From: DASWVC01 sp036401335
Lineage (GTDB): Bacteria > Verrucomicrobiota > Verrucomicrobiia > Chthoniobacterales > JAFAMB01
Direction of reading: 5' to 3'
Assembly: GCA_036401335.1 (NCBI GenBank)
Contig: DASWVC010000299.1
Location: 1 to 19,099, forward strand
Length of the DNA stretch: 19,099 nucleotides
In this document: piece after piece, positions 6,369 through 14,091 of the stretch
Numbering within the stretch: the first letter of the stretch is position 1
Layout: every line of letters begins with the position of its first letter
Made by a program: the position numbers and the translations under genes
Notes under the pieces: model-generated
Database searches by the model: none
What the model saw: the letters and a program-made list of their open reading frames with translations, nothing else
What the model was told of the DNA's origin: nothing

Positions 6369-6809
6369 ATGAAAATTACGACTTACCTTCTTGGGGTGGG
6401 CTGTGCCGGCGGGTTGTTTGCCGGTTGCGCAATGACGCCGAAAAGGGCCGCGGACTCCCGGATCACTCTTGCGCAATTCGTCCAATCGAGTCCGGGCGGC
6501 CGGATCACCCGCAACCAGTTTGTTGATTGGAACGTTGCGCGGCTTTTCAAAATTTACGACCGCAATGGAGATGGGGTCGTTGACCGCCAGGAATTGCGCG
6601 CGGTCCAAGGCGCGGACCAGGATAACACCTTCCGGAGGCTCGATCGTTACCCCGATGAAAAGATCACCTTGGCGGAAGCCACCGCCGACGCGCAGGTCCG
6701 CCGGGCGATGGGGGCGACCTTTAAAGACGTTGACATCAATCACGATGGCACGATCGACGTCAAGGAAGCTACGGCTTACGCCCAGAAGCGTCAGCGGTTA
6801 ACGCCGTGA
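6369..6809 (+). CDS. EF-hand calcium-binding lipoprotein
   Basis: The 146-aa product begins with a lipoprotein signal (MKITTYLLGVGCAGG) and lipobox FAGC, Cys20, so it should be exported and membrane-anchored. Two canonical 12-residue EF-hand loops follow: residues 64-75 (DRNGDGVVDRQE) and 122-133 (DINHDGTIDVKE), with Asp/Asn at positions 1, 3, 5 and Glu at 12. A third, degenerate loop at 92-103 (DRYPDEKITLAE) lacks the central Gly. The likely role is periplasmic calcium binding, as a sensor or structural buffer; partner unknown. The start at 6369 is chosen because the signal peptide begins there; the open frame upstream lacks protein-like character. It is divergent from the GH13 gene and unlikely to be functionally coupled to it. 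Confidence 0.88.
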   Translation: MKITTYLLGVGCAGGLFAGCAMTPKRAADSRITLAQFVQSSPGGRITRNQFVDWNVARLFKIYDRNGDGVVDRQELRAVQGADQDNTFRRLDRYPDEKITLAEATADAQVRRAMGATFKDVDINHDGTIDVKEATAYAQKRQRLTP

Positions 6810-7462
6810 ACGCCCGTTACTCTTTCTCGGTGAGCCAGAGGGGCGCGGTCGAGTGGGGGCCAGGGAGCGGTTCCTGGATCATTCAAAGGCAAGGTCGCAT
6901 GGGCGTGGGCGAGTGGGATTGTTTGCGGCATGCCGTTCTTGGGCGGGGCCAGGCGGCGTGGAGAACGGCGCTACCCTCGGAAGTGAGTCGCCAGCCGGGA
7001 TGACAGCCCGCGAAGGAAGGGGCCGGCTCGATCAAGCCTTGCTTGTGGAGGGCTACCCGCACGCGCTCCGGCCCAGTTTCATCATGGTTAGTTCATTAAC
7101 CCGTTGTGCTCTTTGGAACGTGATGGGCATGCTGTTGGTGCGTCCCCGCAAGAAGCAGTGGGCTAGCTACATGCCAGGTGTGGGAGGGTCCGGCACCATC
7201 TCCTATTCAACGGGAATTGGCCCGCGCCTGCTTGCCACCAGAGGGCTAATGAACTCGCAGATTGCCGGGTTTTAGCGGGTAGAACTCGCGAGATGCGAGT
7301 TCTCGGCGGTCGTGGCTGCAGACGTGCGCCTACAAGAGGGCTTAAACTGTCGTGGCACAAGAAACGCTTTTAAACCGTGTAAGAAACGGGTCCAAGTCTA
7401 ACCATGGTTTACCCAACAGAATTAATGTTTGCAACTGGTCGGGAGTGCCGAACGAGTTTGGA
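6810..7462. other. Stretch without a supported gene
   Basis: A plus-strand frame at 6853-7275 (140 codons) is open, but its product has no recognisable family, no ribosome binding site and uneven composition. Its only protein-like part is RLDQALLVEGYP (about 7025-7060), which resembles the first turn of S4 RNA-binding domains and could be a gene remnant. A perfect 9-bp hairpin lies at 7281-7303. The segment before 7463 is in frame with the SPFH gene and might be its N-terminal extension. Confidence 0.5.
7281..7303. repeat. Perfect 9-bp hairpin (AGAACTCGC)
   Basis: AGAACTCGC (7281-7289) pairs with GCGAGTTCT (7295-7303) around a GAGAT loop. No T-run follows. It is REP-like and lies upstream of the SPFH gene; an operator or transcript end is possible. 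Confidence 0.45.
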
Positions 7463-8449
7463 ATGAGCAATCGATCCTCACCGGAATTTGTTCTGCAGCG
7501 TGAAGGGCCGCCGACCATTCGCCCGTTGCTCCTGTTTCGGCTGATTGCTGGCGTGGTCGCGGTGATCCTCATTGGTTTTTGCGTGATGGACTCCTACTTT
7601 GTGGTCGAACCCACGGAGATGGCGGGCGTGCGGCGCCTCGGGCAAGTCGCGACCACGAAGCCCCTCGGGCCCGGCCCGCATTTTAAGCTGCCGTTCGTCG
7701 ACAAGGTCGATCGGTTACAGGTGTCGATGGACACGTTCAAGCTCGACAAGCTTACCGTGAACACAATTGATAACCAGCCAATCGCCGTAACGGTTGGTCT
7801 TACCTATCGCATTCCTTCCCAGGCTGTGCTGCCACTGCTCTATGAGGTTGGGCGGGCGGGCAATTTCGATATTACAGAAAATTTCGAGCGGATCGTTGCC
7901 GATCGAACCGCGAAAATATTTGCTCAGCAGAACACCACTCGAATCAGTGAAAACCGCGACCAAATTCTAAATGCCCTTAAATCCCTTCTCTCGCATGACC
8001 TCGGGACCCTCTACCACATCGATGTGGTGGATTTTCAGATTGCGGGCATTCTCTATTCAGACAGTTTCCGTGCTTCAGTTGAAGCGGCCGTGAGGGCAAA
8101 GAACGAGGCGGTGGCAGCCGAGAATACGGTAAATCGAATTCGATTCGAAGCCCAGCAAGCCGTCGAACGGGCGAATGGCGAGGCTGAAGCGAAACTCAAA
8201 TTGGCGGATGCGGACCGTCAATCGGCAATTTACAGCGCCCAGGGTAAGGCCGAAGCAATACGGCTTGAGGGTGAATCCCGTGCGGCGGTGCTCCGGATGA
8301 ATGCGGAGATCCTGAAAACGAGCCCGTTGGTGGTCGATCTTGCAAAAGCAGACCGTTGGAATGGCGCGTTACCGCAGACGATGCTCGGGAGCAGCGGTGG
8401 TGTGCCGCTTTTGTCGCTGCAGCCTGGGGAAGCCTCTGAAAAAAAGTGA
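7463..8449 (+). CDS. SPFH/band-7 domain membrane protein (HflC/prohibitin-like)
   Basis: This 328-aa protein has one transmembrane segment (about 21-42, PLLLFRLIAGVVAVILIGFCVM) followed by a band-7 domain. The domain starts with the typical SYFVVEPTEMAGVRRLGQV and GPGPHFKLPFVDKVDRLQV, and runs to about residue 230. A charged Ala/Glu-rich coiled coil follows (NEAVAAENTVNRIRFEAQQAVERANGEAEAKLKLAD...), as in stomatins, prohibitins and HflK/HflC. Such proteins oligomerise at the membrane into cages that organise proteases (FtsH) or lipid microdomains. No partner gene (hflK, nfeD or ftsH) is next to it, so subtype is open. ATG 7463 is preferred because the charged N-terminus and TM follow directly and GAG lies 8 nt upstream; a GTG at 7352 would add 37 unconserved residues. 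Confidence 0.88.
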   Translation: MSNRSSPEFVLQREGPPTIRPLLLFRLIAGVVAVILIGFCVMDSYFVVEPTEMAGVRRLGQVATTKPLGPGPHFKLPFVDKVDRLQVSMDTFKLDKLTVNTIDNQPIAVTVGLTYRIPSQAVLPLLYEVGRAGNFDITENFERIVADRTAKIFAQQNTTRISENRDQILNALKSLLSHDLGTLYHIDVVDFQIAGILYSDSFRASVEAAVRAKNEAVAAENTVNRIRFEAQQAVERANGEAEAKLKLADADRQSAIYSAQGKAEAIRLEGESRAAVLRMNAEILKTSPLVVDLAKADRWNGALPQTMLGSSGGVPLLSLQPGEASEKK

Positions 8450-8459
8450 TGAGCGGTCC

Positions 8460-8606
8460 CTGAAAATTGGAATCTTCGGTGCAGGATATCGGCAGGCGTC
8501 GCTGGCCGGAAGCTTTTGGTCAAAGGTTGGCGTGGCAGAAATCACGTCCAGCGGTCCCCTGAGGCACGATCACTTTGTCCAGCGAACCTCGCTTTATGGA
8601 CATTGA
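8460..8606 (+). pseudogene. Remnant of an NAD(P)-binding (F420-dependent NADP-reductase-like) gene
   Basis: The short frame starting LKIGIFGAG contains the GxGxxG-type start of a Rossmann fold, followed by LAGSFWSKVGVAEITSSGPLR. This resembles the opening 40 residues of NADPH-dependent F420 reductase/NADP oxidoreductase proteins (KIGIxGAG, helix, then xVxxSxSRGP). A one-codon slip around YRQAS would explain the disturbed glycine motif. No start codon is in frame with it (the frame enters with CTG), the rest of the domain is absent, and it overlaps the start of the next gene. An ATG overlapping the SPFH stop (8449-8451) is out of frame and stops after four codons. It is best read as a decayed 5' fragment. 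Similarity is from memory and short, hence moderate confidence. Confidence 0.4.
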
Positions 8607-9189
8607 CGACCGCAATCCGCAGAATCCGCCCGCCGAGCCACCCACCCAAACCGACCTGATTCTCGGTCGGCCCGCTGACCTGGCGCCGAAGGACGTGGTG
8701 GCGGCGGTAGCGGATGAACAGCTCGATCCGGAAATGCGCTCCCGTTATCAGCAGCTCCTGCAACTGCGTGACTACGTGACCGACATGGAAAACGACCTGC
8801 AGACGCAAGGCGAAGAGGTGCAGCCGACGGATCGCCGGCAAGCCAACGCCGACTCCGCCACTTCCGTTAACCTTCGCGACATGGCGTTGGTCCGGGCCGG
8901 CACCTACACTGAGTTGATCGAGGAAATTGACGCCGCCCTGGGCCGCATCGAGGGCGGCACCTACGGCAAATGCGAGTTAACGGGCAAGGCCATTCCGGCG
9001 GACCGACTGGACGCCATTCCGTGGACCCGGTACACGGCGGAAGCGGAAGAGCAACTTGAGAAAGAAGGCAAAGCGCCAGCCCAATTTAAGTTCCCGGAGT
9101 CAGGACGGGTACGGGGTTCATCGGGCGCGTACGCTCTGGGTGACGACCCGCAAGCAACCGTCGAGGAAGGCCCGGCATCGCCTTCCTGA
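8596..9189 (+). CDS. DksA/TraR-family protein with degenerate zinc finger
   Basis: This 197-aa protein has an acidic, proline-rich N-terminus and a long coiled-coil region (residues 45-130: SRYQQLLQLRDYVTDMENDL, then TYTELIEEIDAALGRIEGG). It continues into the DksA/TraR signature YGKCELTGKAIPADRLDAIPWTRYTAEAEEQLE. In classical DksA four cysteines hold zinc here; only the first Cys remains, the others being replaced (T, T/Y, A). By family it may bind the RNA polymerase secondary channel, perhaps in competition with the Gre factor encoded at the left of the window; that link is inference. A disordered Ser/Gly/Pro tail follows residue 165. ATG 8596 is chosen over the TTG at 8575. It converges on the helicase gene with 58 bases between the stops. 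Confidence 0.85.
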   Translation: MDIDDRNPQNPPAEPPTQTDLILGRPADLAPKDVVAAVADEQLDPEMRSRYQQLLQLRDYVTDMENDLQTQGEEVQPTDRRQANADSATSVNLRDMALVRAGTYTELIEEIDAALGRIEGGTYGKCELTGKAIPADRLDAIPWTRYTAEAEEQLEKEGKAPAQFKFPESGRVRGSSGAYALGDDPQATVEEGPASPS

Positions 9190-9247
9190 AACTTCCGGTG
9201 ACGGCGGCCCGGTTTTTTGCCGCGTGGCTGGCAGCCCAAGCCGCCTT

Positions 9248-10690
9248 CTAATAACGATTGCGGGGACGTTTATGGTCGGAAAAGCGGGGCTGCCCGCCTT
9301 TCCGGTCCCGCCTGCCGTCGCGGTGGGGCGCACCGCCTTCCCGGTAGTTGGTTTCCTGGCGCGCGGCAGCCAGCTCGGCCTCCGGCGGGACGTCACGCGT
9401 CTGGTCGCGCCGGAGTTCCTGGAGCGCAGCGCAGGCGATGTCGGTGGCGCTGAACCCTTGTTCAAGCAATCGGTCTACCATGGGGGCCTCGGCCTGGAAC
9501 TGGCCGGCAGTAAGTGCTTCGCGGAGGCGTTCAAAAAAGACGTTGGTTCGCTTTTCCTCAATTTCCTCCATCGAGGGAGGCCGCCGGCGGTTGATTTTGC
9601 TGCGGGTGTAACGTTCGATCGATTGCAGTTTGTAGATCTCACGGCCTGCGACGAAAGAAAAAGCCCGGCCGGTGCGGCCGGCGCGTCCGGTGCGCCCGAT
9701 GCGATGAACGTAATCTTCTTCGTCCCAGGGCAGGTCGTAGTTGAAGACCACTTCAAGGTTTTCCACGTCGATGCCCCGGGCAGCGACATCGGTGGCGACC
9801 AACAGTTCAAGCCGGCCGGACCGGTACTTCTGCATTACGCGGTCACGCTGGGCCTGGGTCATGTCGCCATGAATCCGGTCAGCGGAAAACCCACGGCTCA
9901 CCAGTTCTTCGGTCACGGAATCAACCATGCGTTTGGTATTGCAGAACACCAGACCGATCTTGAGATCATAGAGGTCCATCAACCGTGTGAGAACTTCCGT
10001 TTTCGACCTGCCACCGATCTCGTAATAGGCCTGTTCCACCGTCGGAACAGTCAGCACCTTGTGTTCGATGCGGACGGATTTGGGATCACGGCCGAAGGTG
10101 CGGATAAGGTCCTGGATCGGTTTCGCCATCGTGGCGGAAAAACAGATAAACTGCCGGGTTGGCGGCGCGGCCCGCAAGATCTGTTCGATGTCGTCCCGGA
10201 AACCCATGTCGAGCATTTCGTCAGCTTCATCCAGAATCACCATGGTCAAGCTATCGAGACGCAACGTGCCGCGGCTCAAATGGTCCAGGAGGCGGCCAGG
10301 GGTGCCAATGACGATCTGAGCGCCCTGCTTCAACGCCCGAATCTGCCGGTCATAAGCTTGGCCGCCGTAGATCGGGACTGACTGAATGCCTTTTTTGAAG
10401 GCGGACAACTTGAATACTTCCTCTGCCACCTGCACCACCAGTTCGCGGGTAGGACAAACGATGAGCACCTGGGGGATGCGCAGGTCCGGGTTGGTCCGTT
10501 CGATCGCTGGAATTGCGAAGGCGGCCGTTTTGCCGGACCCGGTCTGGGACTGCCCGATAACGTCGTGTCCTTCCATGATGAGCGGGATGGCTTCAGCCTG
10601 GATCGGGGCTGCTTTTTCGTAGCCCAGCTTATCAATCGCCTTGAGCAGAGAAGGCGAAATCGGCAATTCGGAGAAGAGCTTCTGATTCAT
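9248..10690 (-). CDS. DEAD-box ATP-dependent RNA helicase
   Basis: This 480-aa protein carries all helicase motifs in order: Q motif region (GYEKAAPIQAEAIP), motif I QTGSGKT (about 50-55), Ia PTREL (80-84), Ib TPGR (130-133), II DEAD (154-157), III SAT (185-187), and in the second RecA domain VLVFCNTK-like IGLVFCNTKRM, V ATDVAARGID and VI HRIGRTGRAGRTG. An accessory region follows (RRRPPSMEEIEEKRTNVFFERLREAL...), then a basic Arg/Gly/Asp tail (HRDGRRDRKGGQPRF), as in the DeaD/CshA group. It unwinds RNA duplexes in ribosome assembly, mRNA decay or cold adaptation. The ATG at 10690 (MNQKLFSELPIS) is preferred; a GTG at 10702 would add four residues. The 245-base gap upstream holds two repeat families. 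Confidence 0.95.
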   Translation of the reverse strand: MNQKLFSELPISPSLLKAIDKLGYEKAAPIQAEAIPLIMEGHDVIGQSQTGSGKTAAFAIPAIERTNPDLRIPQVLIVCPTRELVVQVAEEVFKLSAFKKGIQSVPIYGGQAYDRQIRALKQGAQIVIGTPGRLLDHLSRGTLRLDSLTMVILDEADEMLDMGFRDDIEQILRAAPPTRQFICFSATMAKPIQDLIRTFGRDPKSVRIEHKVLTVPTVEQAYYEIGGRSKTEVLTRLMDLYDLKIGLVFCNTKRMVDSVTEELVSRGFSADRIHGDMTQAQRDRVMQKYRSGRLELLVATDVAARGIDVENLEVVFNYDLPWDEEDYVHRIGRTGRAGRTGRAFSFVAGREIYKLQSIERYTRSKINRRRPPSMEEIEEKRTNVFFERLREALTAGQFQAEAPMVDRLLEQGFSATDIACAALQELRRDQTRDVPPEAELAAARQETNYREGGAPHRDGRRDRKGGQPRFSDHKRPRNRY

Positions 10691-10772
10691 AAAGGCGACC
10701 ACGCGTTAAAAGACCAGAAACGCAAGGAAACGAAGGCCACCAATGCCACGGATAACCGGTTCTCACAAATCA

Positions 10773-10834
10773 AATGCCACAAATGGAGAGCGGAGCGAAG
10801 GCTCATCCGCCACGCTGTAAACATTTGTGGCATT
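10773..10834. repeat. Inverted repeat of AATGCCACAAATG
   Basis: AATGCCACAAATG (10773-10785) and CATTTGTGGCATT (10822-10834) are perfect 13-nt reverse complements, 36 bases apart. A third related motif (ATGCCACGGAT) is at 10743-10753. The same GCCACRAAT core builds the element at 4082-4170. Confidence 0.65.
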
Positions 10835-10881
10835 CGCCTCGCCCCGTAACGTCGGTCGGCGAGGGACCGCCTCGCACCGTT

Positions 10882-10912
10882 CTCCGGTAGGGGAGCTTGT
10901 CCGCAAGCGCCC
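10882..10912 (+). repeat. 31-nt dispersed repeat, copy 2
   Basis: It is identical to the reverse complement of 3054-3084 over 31 bases. GCAGACGT follows after 5 bases (10918-10925). It lies between the MFS stop and the helicase start, near a small hairpin GCGAGG/CCTCGC at about 10859-10875. Confidence 0.85.
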
Positions 10913-10935
10913 CGGGTGCAGACGTGTTTCCTCGC

Positions 10936-12411
10936 TCAGGCCTGGTTAGTCCCGCTCCGAGCGTCGTTGATGTTTACCTGGACCGAATCTTTCCTCCGCT
11001 TCCGCCCGGCAATTTCCTCCCCGGCGTCACTGGGCAACCGAGCGAAGTTTATGACCGAGAGCAACGAGATCAGGCCCACCACCAGGAACGACGGCCAGAA
11101 ATCCGCTGCCACCAGGTTGCTGCCGTGCCGCCGGGCGAGACAAAACTCCAGGACCAAAGCGCCTATGGTGACCCCCAGACTGAGTGAGACCTGCTGCATC
11201 ACGCTGGAGAAACTGGTGGCCTGGCTCATCTGTGCCTGCTCCATTTCGGCGAAACTGATTGCGTTGATGCAGGTGAATTCCAAAGAGCGGAAAAAACCGC
11301 CGGCCAGCAGCAACAGGACCATGACCGCGAGCGGCGTGGTGCTGGTAAAAATGGCCGGCGCGGCGATCAGCAACGCGCTCAGCACGGAGTTTACGACGAG
11401 CGTCCGCCGGAAACCGTACCGCCGCAAAATGGTGCCGGCGGCGGTTTTCATACCGATTGCGCCAATGGCGGTGACGAAGGTGAGCAGACCGGAGTTGAGC
11501 GGGCTGAAGCCGAAGCCGAGCTGGAGCAAAAGCGGCAGCAGCAAAGGTACGGCGCCCACGCCGATCCGGAACAACGAGCCGCCGACCACACCGGCGCGAA
11601 ATGTGGTAAAGCGCAGAAGGTTAAGGTCCAGAATGGGGGCCGGGGCGCGTCGCGCGTGCCAGACGTAAGCTGCGCAGAGCATCAGGCCGGCGACGAACAG
11701 GCCTATAATGACGGCCGGCGACACGAAGCTGACGTCGGCGGCGGCCGCTCCCGAGACCACCGCCGCCAGGCCGAAACCGGACAAAAGAAACCCGAGGGTA
11801 TCGAAGGGTTTCACGGAATCGGCGCGAACGTCAGGGATGTAGAGGGTGGCGAGGAGAATGCCGAGCGCCGCAATCGGCAAGTTGACCCAGAAAATCCAGC
11901 GCCAGGAAAAGAAGGTCGTTATGAATCCGCCAACCGGTGGGCCAATGACGGGGCCGATCAATGCCGGGATGGTTAACCAGGCAAGCGCATTGACCATTTC
12001 TGAACGCGAGACGGTCCGCAGGATCACCAGCCTTCCAACCGGCACCATCATGGCGCCGCCAATCCCTTGAAGGGCGCGAGCTGCGACCAACAGGTGGATG
12101 GTGCCGGCAAATCCGCACAGCGCCGACCCCAAGGCAAAGGTTGCAATGGCGAGGCGGAAGATGATGCGCGCGCCAAAGCGGTCGGCGAGCCAACCGGAAG
12201 CCGGAATGAAGACCGCCAAGGTCAGGAGGTAGGAAGTGAGGGCAAGCTTAAGTTGAATCGGACTTTCGTTGAGGTCACGCGAAATGGCGGGCAGGGCAGT
12301 CGACAGCACCGTCGCATCCAGGTTTTCCATGAACAAGGCGCAGGCCACGATCAATGGCACCAGGATGCGTAAGGGCAATCGACTCCGGACGGAAACGGAC
12401 AGGGCGCTCAT
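10936..12411 (-). CDS. MFS transporter, DHA2 (EmrB/QacA) drug-efflux type
   Basis: This 491-aa hydrophobic protein has about 14 predicted membrane helices, the DHA2 topology. Visible family motifs are VACALFMENLDATVLSTALP in helix 1 (motif D1-like), motif A GWLADRFGARIIFRLA after helix 2, and the antiporter motif C GPVIGPPVGG in helix 5. By family it exports drugs or other amphipathic compounds against protons; the real substrate is unknown. The ATG at 12411 is chosen because the hydrophobic first helix follows at the usual distance; an upstream in-frame start would run into the preceding gene. It follows the PqiC-like gene on the same strand by 82 bases without an obvious terminator, so it may be the last gene of the Mla operon. 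Confidence 0.92.
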   Translation of the reverse strand: MSALSVSVRSRLPLRILVPLIVACALFMENLDATVLSTALPAISRDLNESPIQLKLALTSYLLTLAVFIPASGWLADRFGARIIFRLAIATFALGSALCGFAGTIHLLVAARALQGIGGAMMVPVGRLVILRTVSRSEMVNALAWLTIPALIGPVIGPPVGGFITTFFSWRWIFWVNLPIAALGILLATLYIPDVRADSVKPFDTLGFLLSGFGLAAVVSGAAAADVSFVSPAVIIGLFVAGLMLCAAYVWHARRAPAPILDLNLLRFTTFRAGVVGGSLFRIGVGAVPLLLPLLLQLGFGFSPLNSGLLTFVTAIGAIGMKTAAGTILRRYGFRRTLVVNSVLSALLIAAPAIFTSTTPLAVMVLLLLAGGFFRSLEFTCINAISFAEMEQAQMSQATSFSSVMQQVSLSLGVTIGALVLEFCLARRHGSNLVAADFWPSFLVVGLISLLSVINFARLPSDAGEEIAGRKRRKDSVQVNINDARSGTNQA

Positions 12412-12493
12412 ACAGGTCAGAAAACGTGGCGGATCCAGCGGTGGCAACGCGTGATCAACGTGGCTGCCTATGGCTGCGTCCGGCGAATCGCGC

Positions 12494-13075
12494 TCACAAC
12501 GCGCGGCCGATCTGCCGGCCCAGGTCGGCAACCTCATCGCTGAGCAGGCGCGTGAGGCCGGCGTAATCGCCCGGTTGCCAGCCCGTCCGGTGGGCTTGGA
12601 ACGTACGGCTGACCTGTGGTTCGCTGCTCTCCCCTGAAAAAACTTCGTACCGGGCCGTCATGAACACCTCACCCGTGTCGCTCCCCTCAAACCGGTCCAA
12701 CCGGATTTCCACGTTGCGCGCATGGTCTCCGGGCGGGCTGTTTGGGGAAAAGGCGCTTGCCCGGACGCGTGCAAATCGATTCAGGCTTTCAGCCACGGCC
12801 CGCGCCACGCCTTGGTCCAGCGGTTCGGCCCACCGTGCCGACGCGGCATAATCCACCTGGTTGCCGGCTCGAATCGTTACCAGGCTATTCCTGGCCAGGT
12901 AACCCGGAACCTGGACCCGGCGAATGTACACGCTTGCCCCCTTCCGGCTGCCTTCATCGGCTGCATTGGGGGGAGTAAGGATGTAAAACTGCGGAAGCGC
13001 TTCCTTGGCGGCGCAGGCCGCGAGCCCAAATCCGAGACCGGCCATGGCGCTCATCCTGGCAAGAAGGCGGATCAT
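12494..13075 (-). CDS. PqiC-like ABC-transport auxiliary lipoprotein
   Basis: The product of about 193 residues starts with a lipoprotein signal (MIRLLARMSAMAGLGFGLAAC, lipobox LAAC at Cys21). It has the marker FYILTPP shortly after, as in the ABC_trans_aux/PqiC family, and a mature domain with VYIRRVQVPGYLARNSLVTI and a C-terminal helix (LTRLLSDEVADLGRQI). Family members sit in the outer membrane and receive or anchor the MCE tunnel in lipid transport systems. Its ATG shares one base with the TGA of the MCE gene (TGATG), so translational coupling is expected. A GTG three bases upstream, giving a 4-base GTGA overlap, is the alternative start. It lies last in the E-F-D-lipoprotein block. Confidence 0.85.
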   Translation of the reverse strand: MIRLLARMSAMAGLGFGLAACAAKEALPQFYILTPPNAADEGSRKGASVYIRRVQVPGYLARNSLVTIRAGNQVDYAASARWAEPLDQGVARAVAESLNRFARVRASAFSPNSPPGDHARNVEIRLDRFEGSDTGEVFMTARYEVFSGESSEPQVSRTFQAHRTGWQPGDYAGLTRLLSDEVADLGRQIGRAL

Positions 13076-14091
13076 CACTGCTTTTCCGCCTGGCCCGCAT
13101 GCCGGCCGAAGATAAGGGAATTGGGGTGCCGCTGGAGGAAATCGGACAGGTTTTGGATGGAGGCAGCCGCAGAGCCGATCTGCGATAACGAGCTGTCCAG
13201 CTGGTAACGCAGGCCGGAGTTCGGCTTTAGCATCGTGTTCAGGGTGCCAACGGTTTTCTGCAGCGTTACCAGCGTTCGCTTTGCCTCCTCCAGGGTGGGG
13301 CTCAAGTTTTTCATGGCGGGCTGCAGGTTATTGTCCAGGTTTTTCAGCGTCGTGTTCAGCTGGTTAACCGTGGTGTGCAGGCTCTCCAGCGTTCCTTTCA
13401 CCTCATCGCCGCCGACCAGGCGGTTGAGCGACTCCGACGTTTGGTTGAGCGACTTCCCAAGGTCAGCGAGGTGCATTTCATCGATGCCGGTCTTGGCGCT
13501 TTGCACCAGGCCGCTGACTTGTTTGGCCAAGTCAAGAAAATCAATGTTTCCAAGGTTCCCGATTGCTTTGGTCAGGTTCCCGAGAATGGCTTCGATATCG
13601 GACGGCTGACTCGGGATGATCAGGTATTGCGAATCACGCGGGTCCACCGGCACTTCGGGGGGGGCCGGGTCACGGAAGCGGTCAACCGAAACGTAAAGCT
13701 GCCCGCTGATAAGGCTTTCAAAATCCAGTTTGGCGCGCAAACCGCTCTGAACCGCCTTCTCGTGTTGAGCACGGTTGAACAGGTCAACGTTGGCGCCCAG
13801 GTTTTTCACCACAAGATCGGTATCGACCTCGTAGAACACCTTGACGTAGGACGGTTCGTCGTCACCCCGCACACTGAGCAGAACCTTGCTCACCTTTCCG
13901 ACCGTAACGCCCTTGAATTTGACGTTGGAACCGACGCCAAGCCCGCTCACGGACTGGTTAAAGTAGGTGAGGAACGTCTGTTTCTTGGAAAACAGGCCTG
14001 CGCTGCCGAAGAAGACGACAGCCCCGATGGCAAGTGCGATGGCACCCAGGACAAAGGCCCCGATGAGCGTTGGGTTGGCTTTCTGGCTCAT
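13075..14091 (-). CDS. mlaD: MCE/MlaD-family lipid transport protein
   Basis: This 338-aa protein has an N-terminal membrane anchor (residues 9-30, LIGAFVLGAIALAIGAVVFF) and then one MCE domain. The domain starts with FLTYFNQSVSGLGVGSNVKFKGVTVGKVSKV (about 40-70) and contains the LESLISGQLYVSV-like segment (FESLISGQLYVSVD). A long helical, coiled-coil C-terminal part (about 165-325) is rich in Leu, Asn and Thr, much longer than in E. coli MlaD (183 aa) and closer to the extended MCE proteins that form tubes across the periplasm. It is predicted to form the substrate channel of the permease/ATPase complex encoded upstream. The gene starts directly after the ATPase stop (TAAATG). Confidence 0.93.
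   Translation of the reverse strand: MSQKANPTLIGAFVLGAIALAIGAVVFFGSAGLFSKKQTFLTYFNQSVSGLGVGSNVKFKGVTVGKVSKVLLSVRGDDEPSYVKVFYEVDTDLVVKNLGANVDLFNRAQHEKAVQSGLRAKLDFESLISGQLYVSVDRFRDPAPPEVPVDPRDSQYLIIPSQPSDIEAILGNLTKAIGNLGNIDFLDLAKQVSGLVQSAKTGIDEMHLADLGKSLNQTSESLNRLVGGDEVKGTLESLHTTVNQLNTTLKNLDNNLQPAMKNLSPTLEEAKRTLVTLQKTVGTLNTMLKPNSGLRYQLDSSLSQIGSAAASIQNLSDFLQRHPNSLIFGRHAGQAEKQ

Noticed and set aside
9200..9247. T-run after a GC-rich stretch between the DksA-like and helicase genes as an intrinsic terminator
   Set aside because: Only a 4-bp stem can be formed directly before the six T residues; too weak to call.
10028..10047. Palindrome CTGTTCC-N6-GGAACAG as a second SOS box
   Set aside because: The spacer between TGTTC and GAACA is 8, not 4, and it lies inside the helicase coding sequence.
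9056..10381. 441-codon plus-strand open frame opposite the RNA helicase
   Set aside because: It is the antisense of a clear DEAD-box gene in a GC-rich genome; the product matches no family and lacks normal composition.
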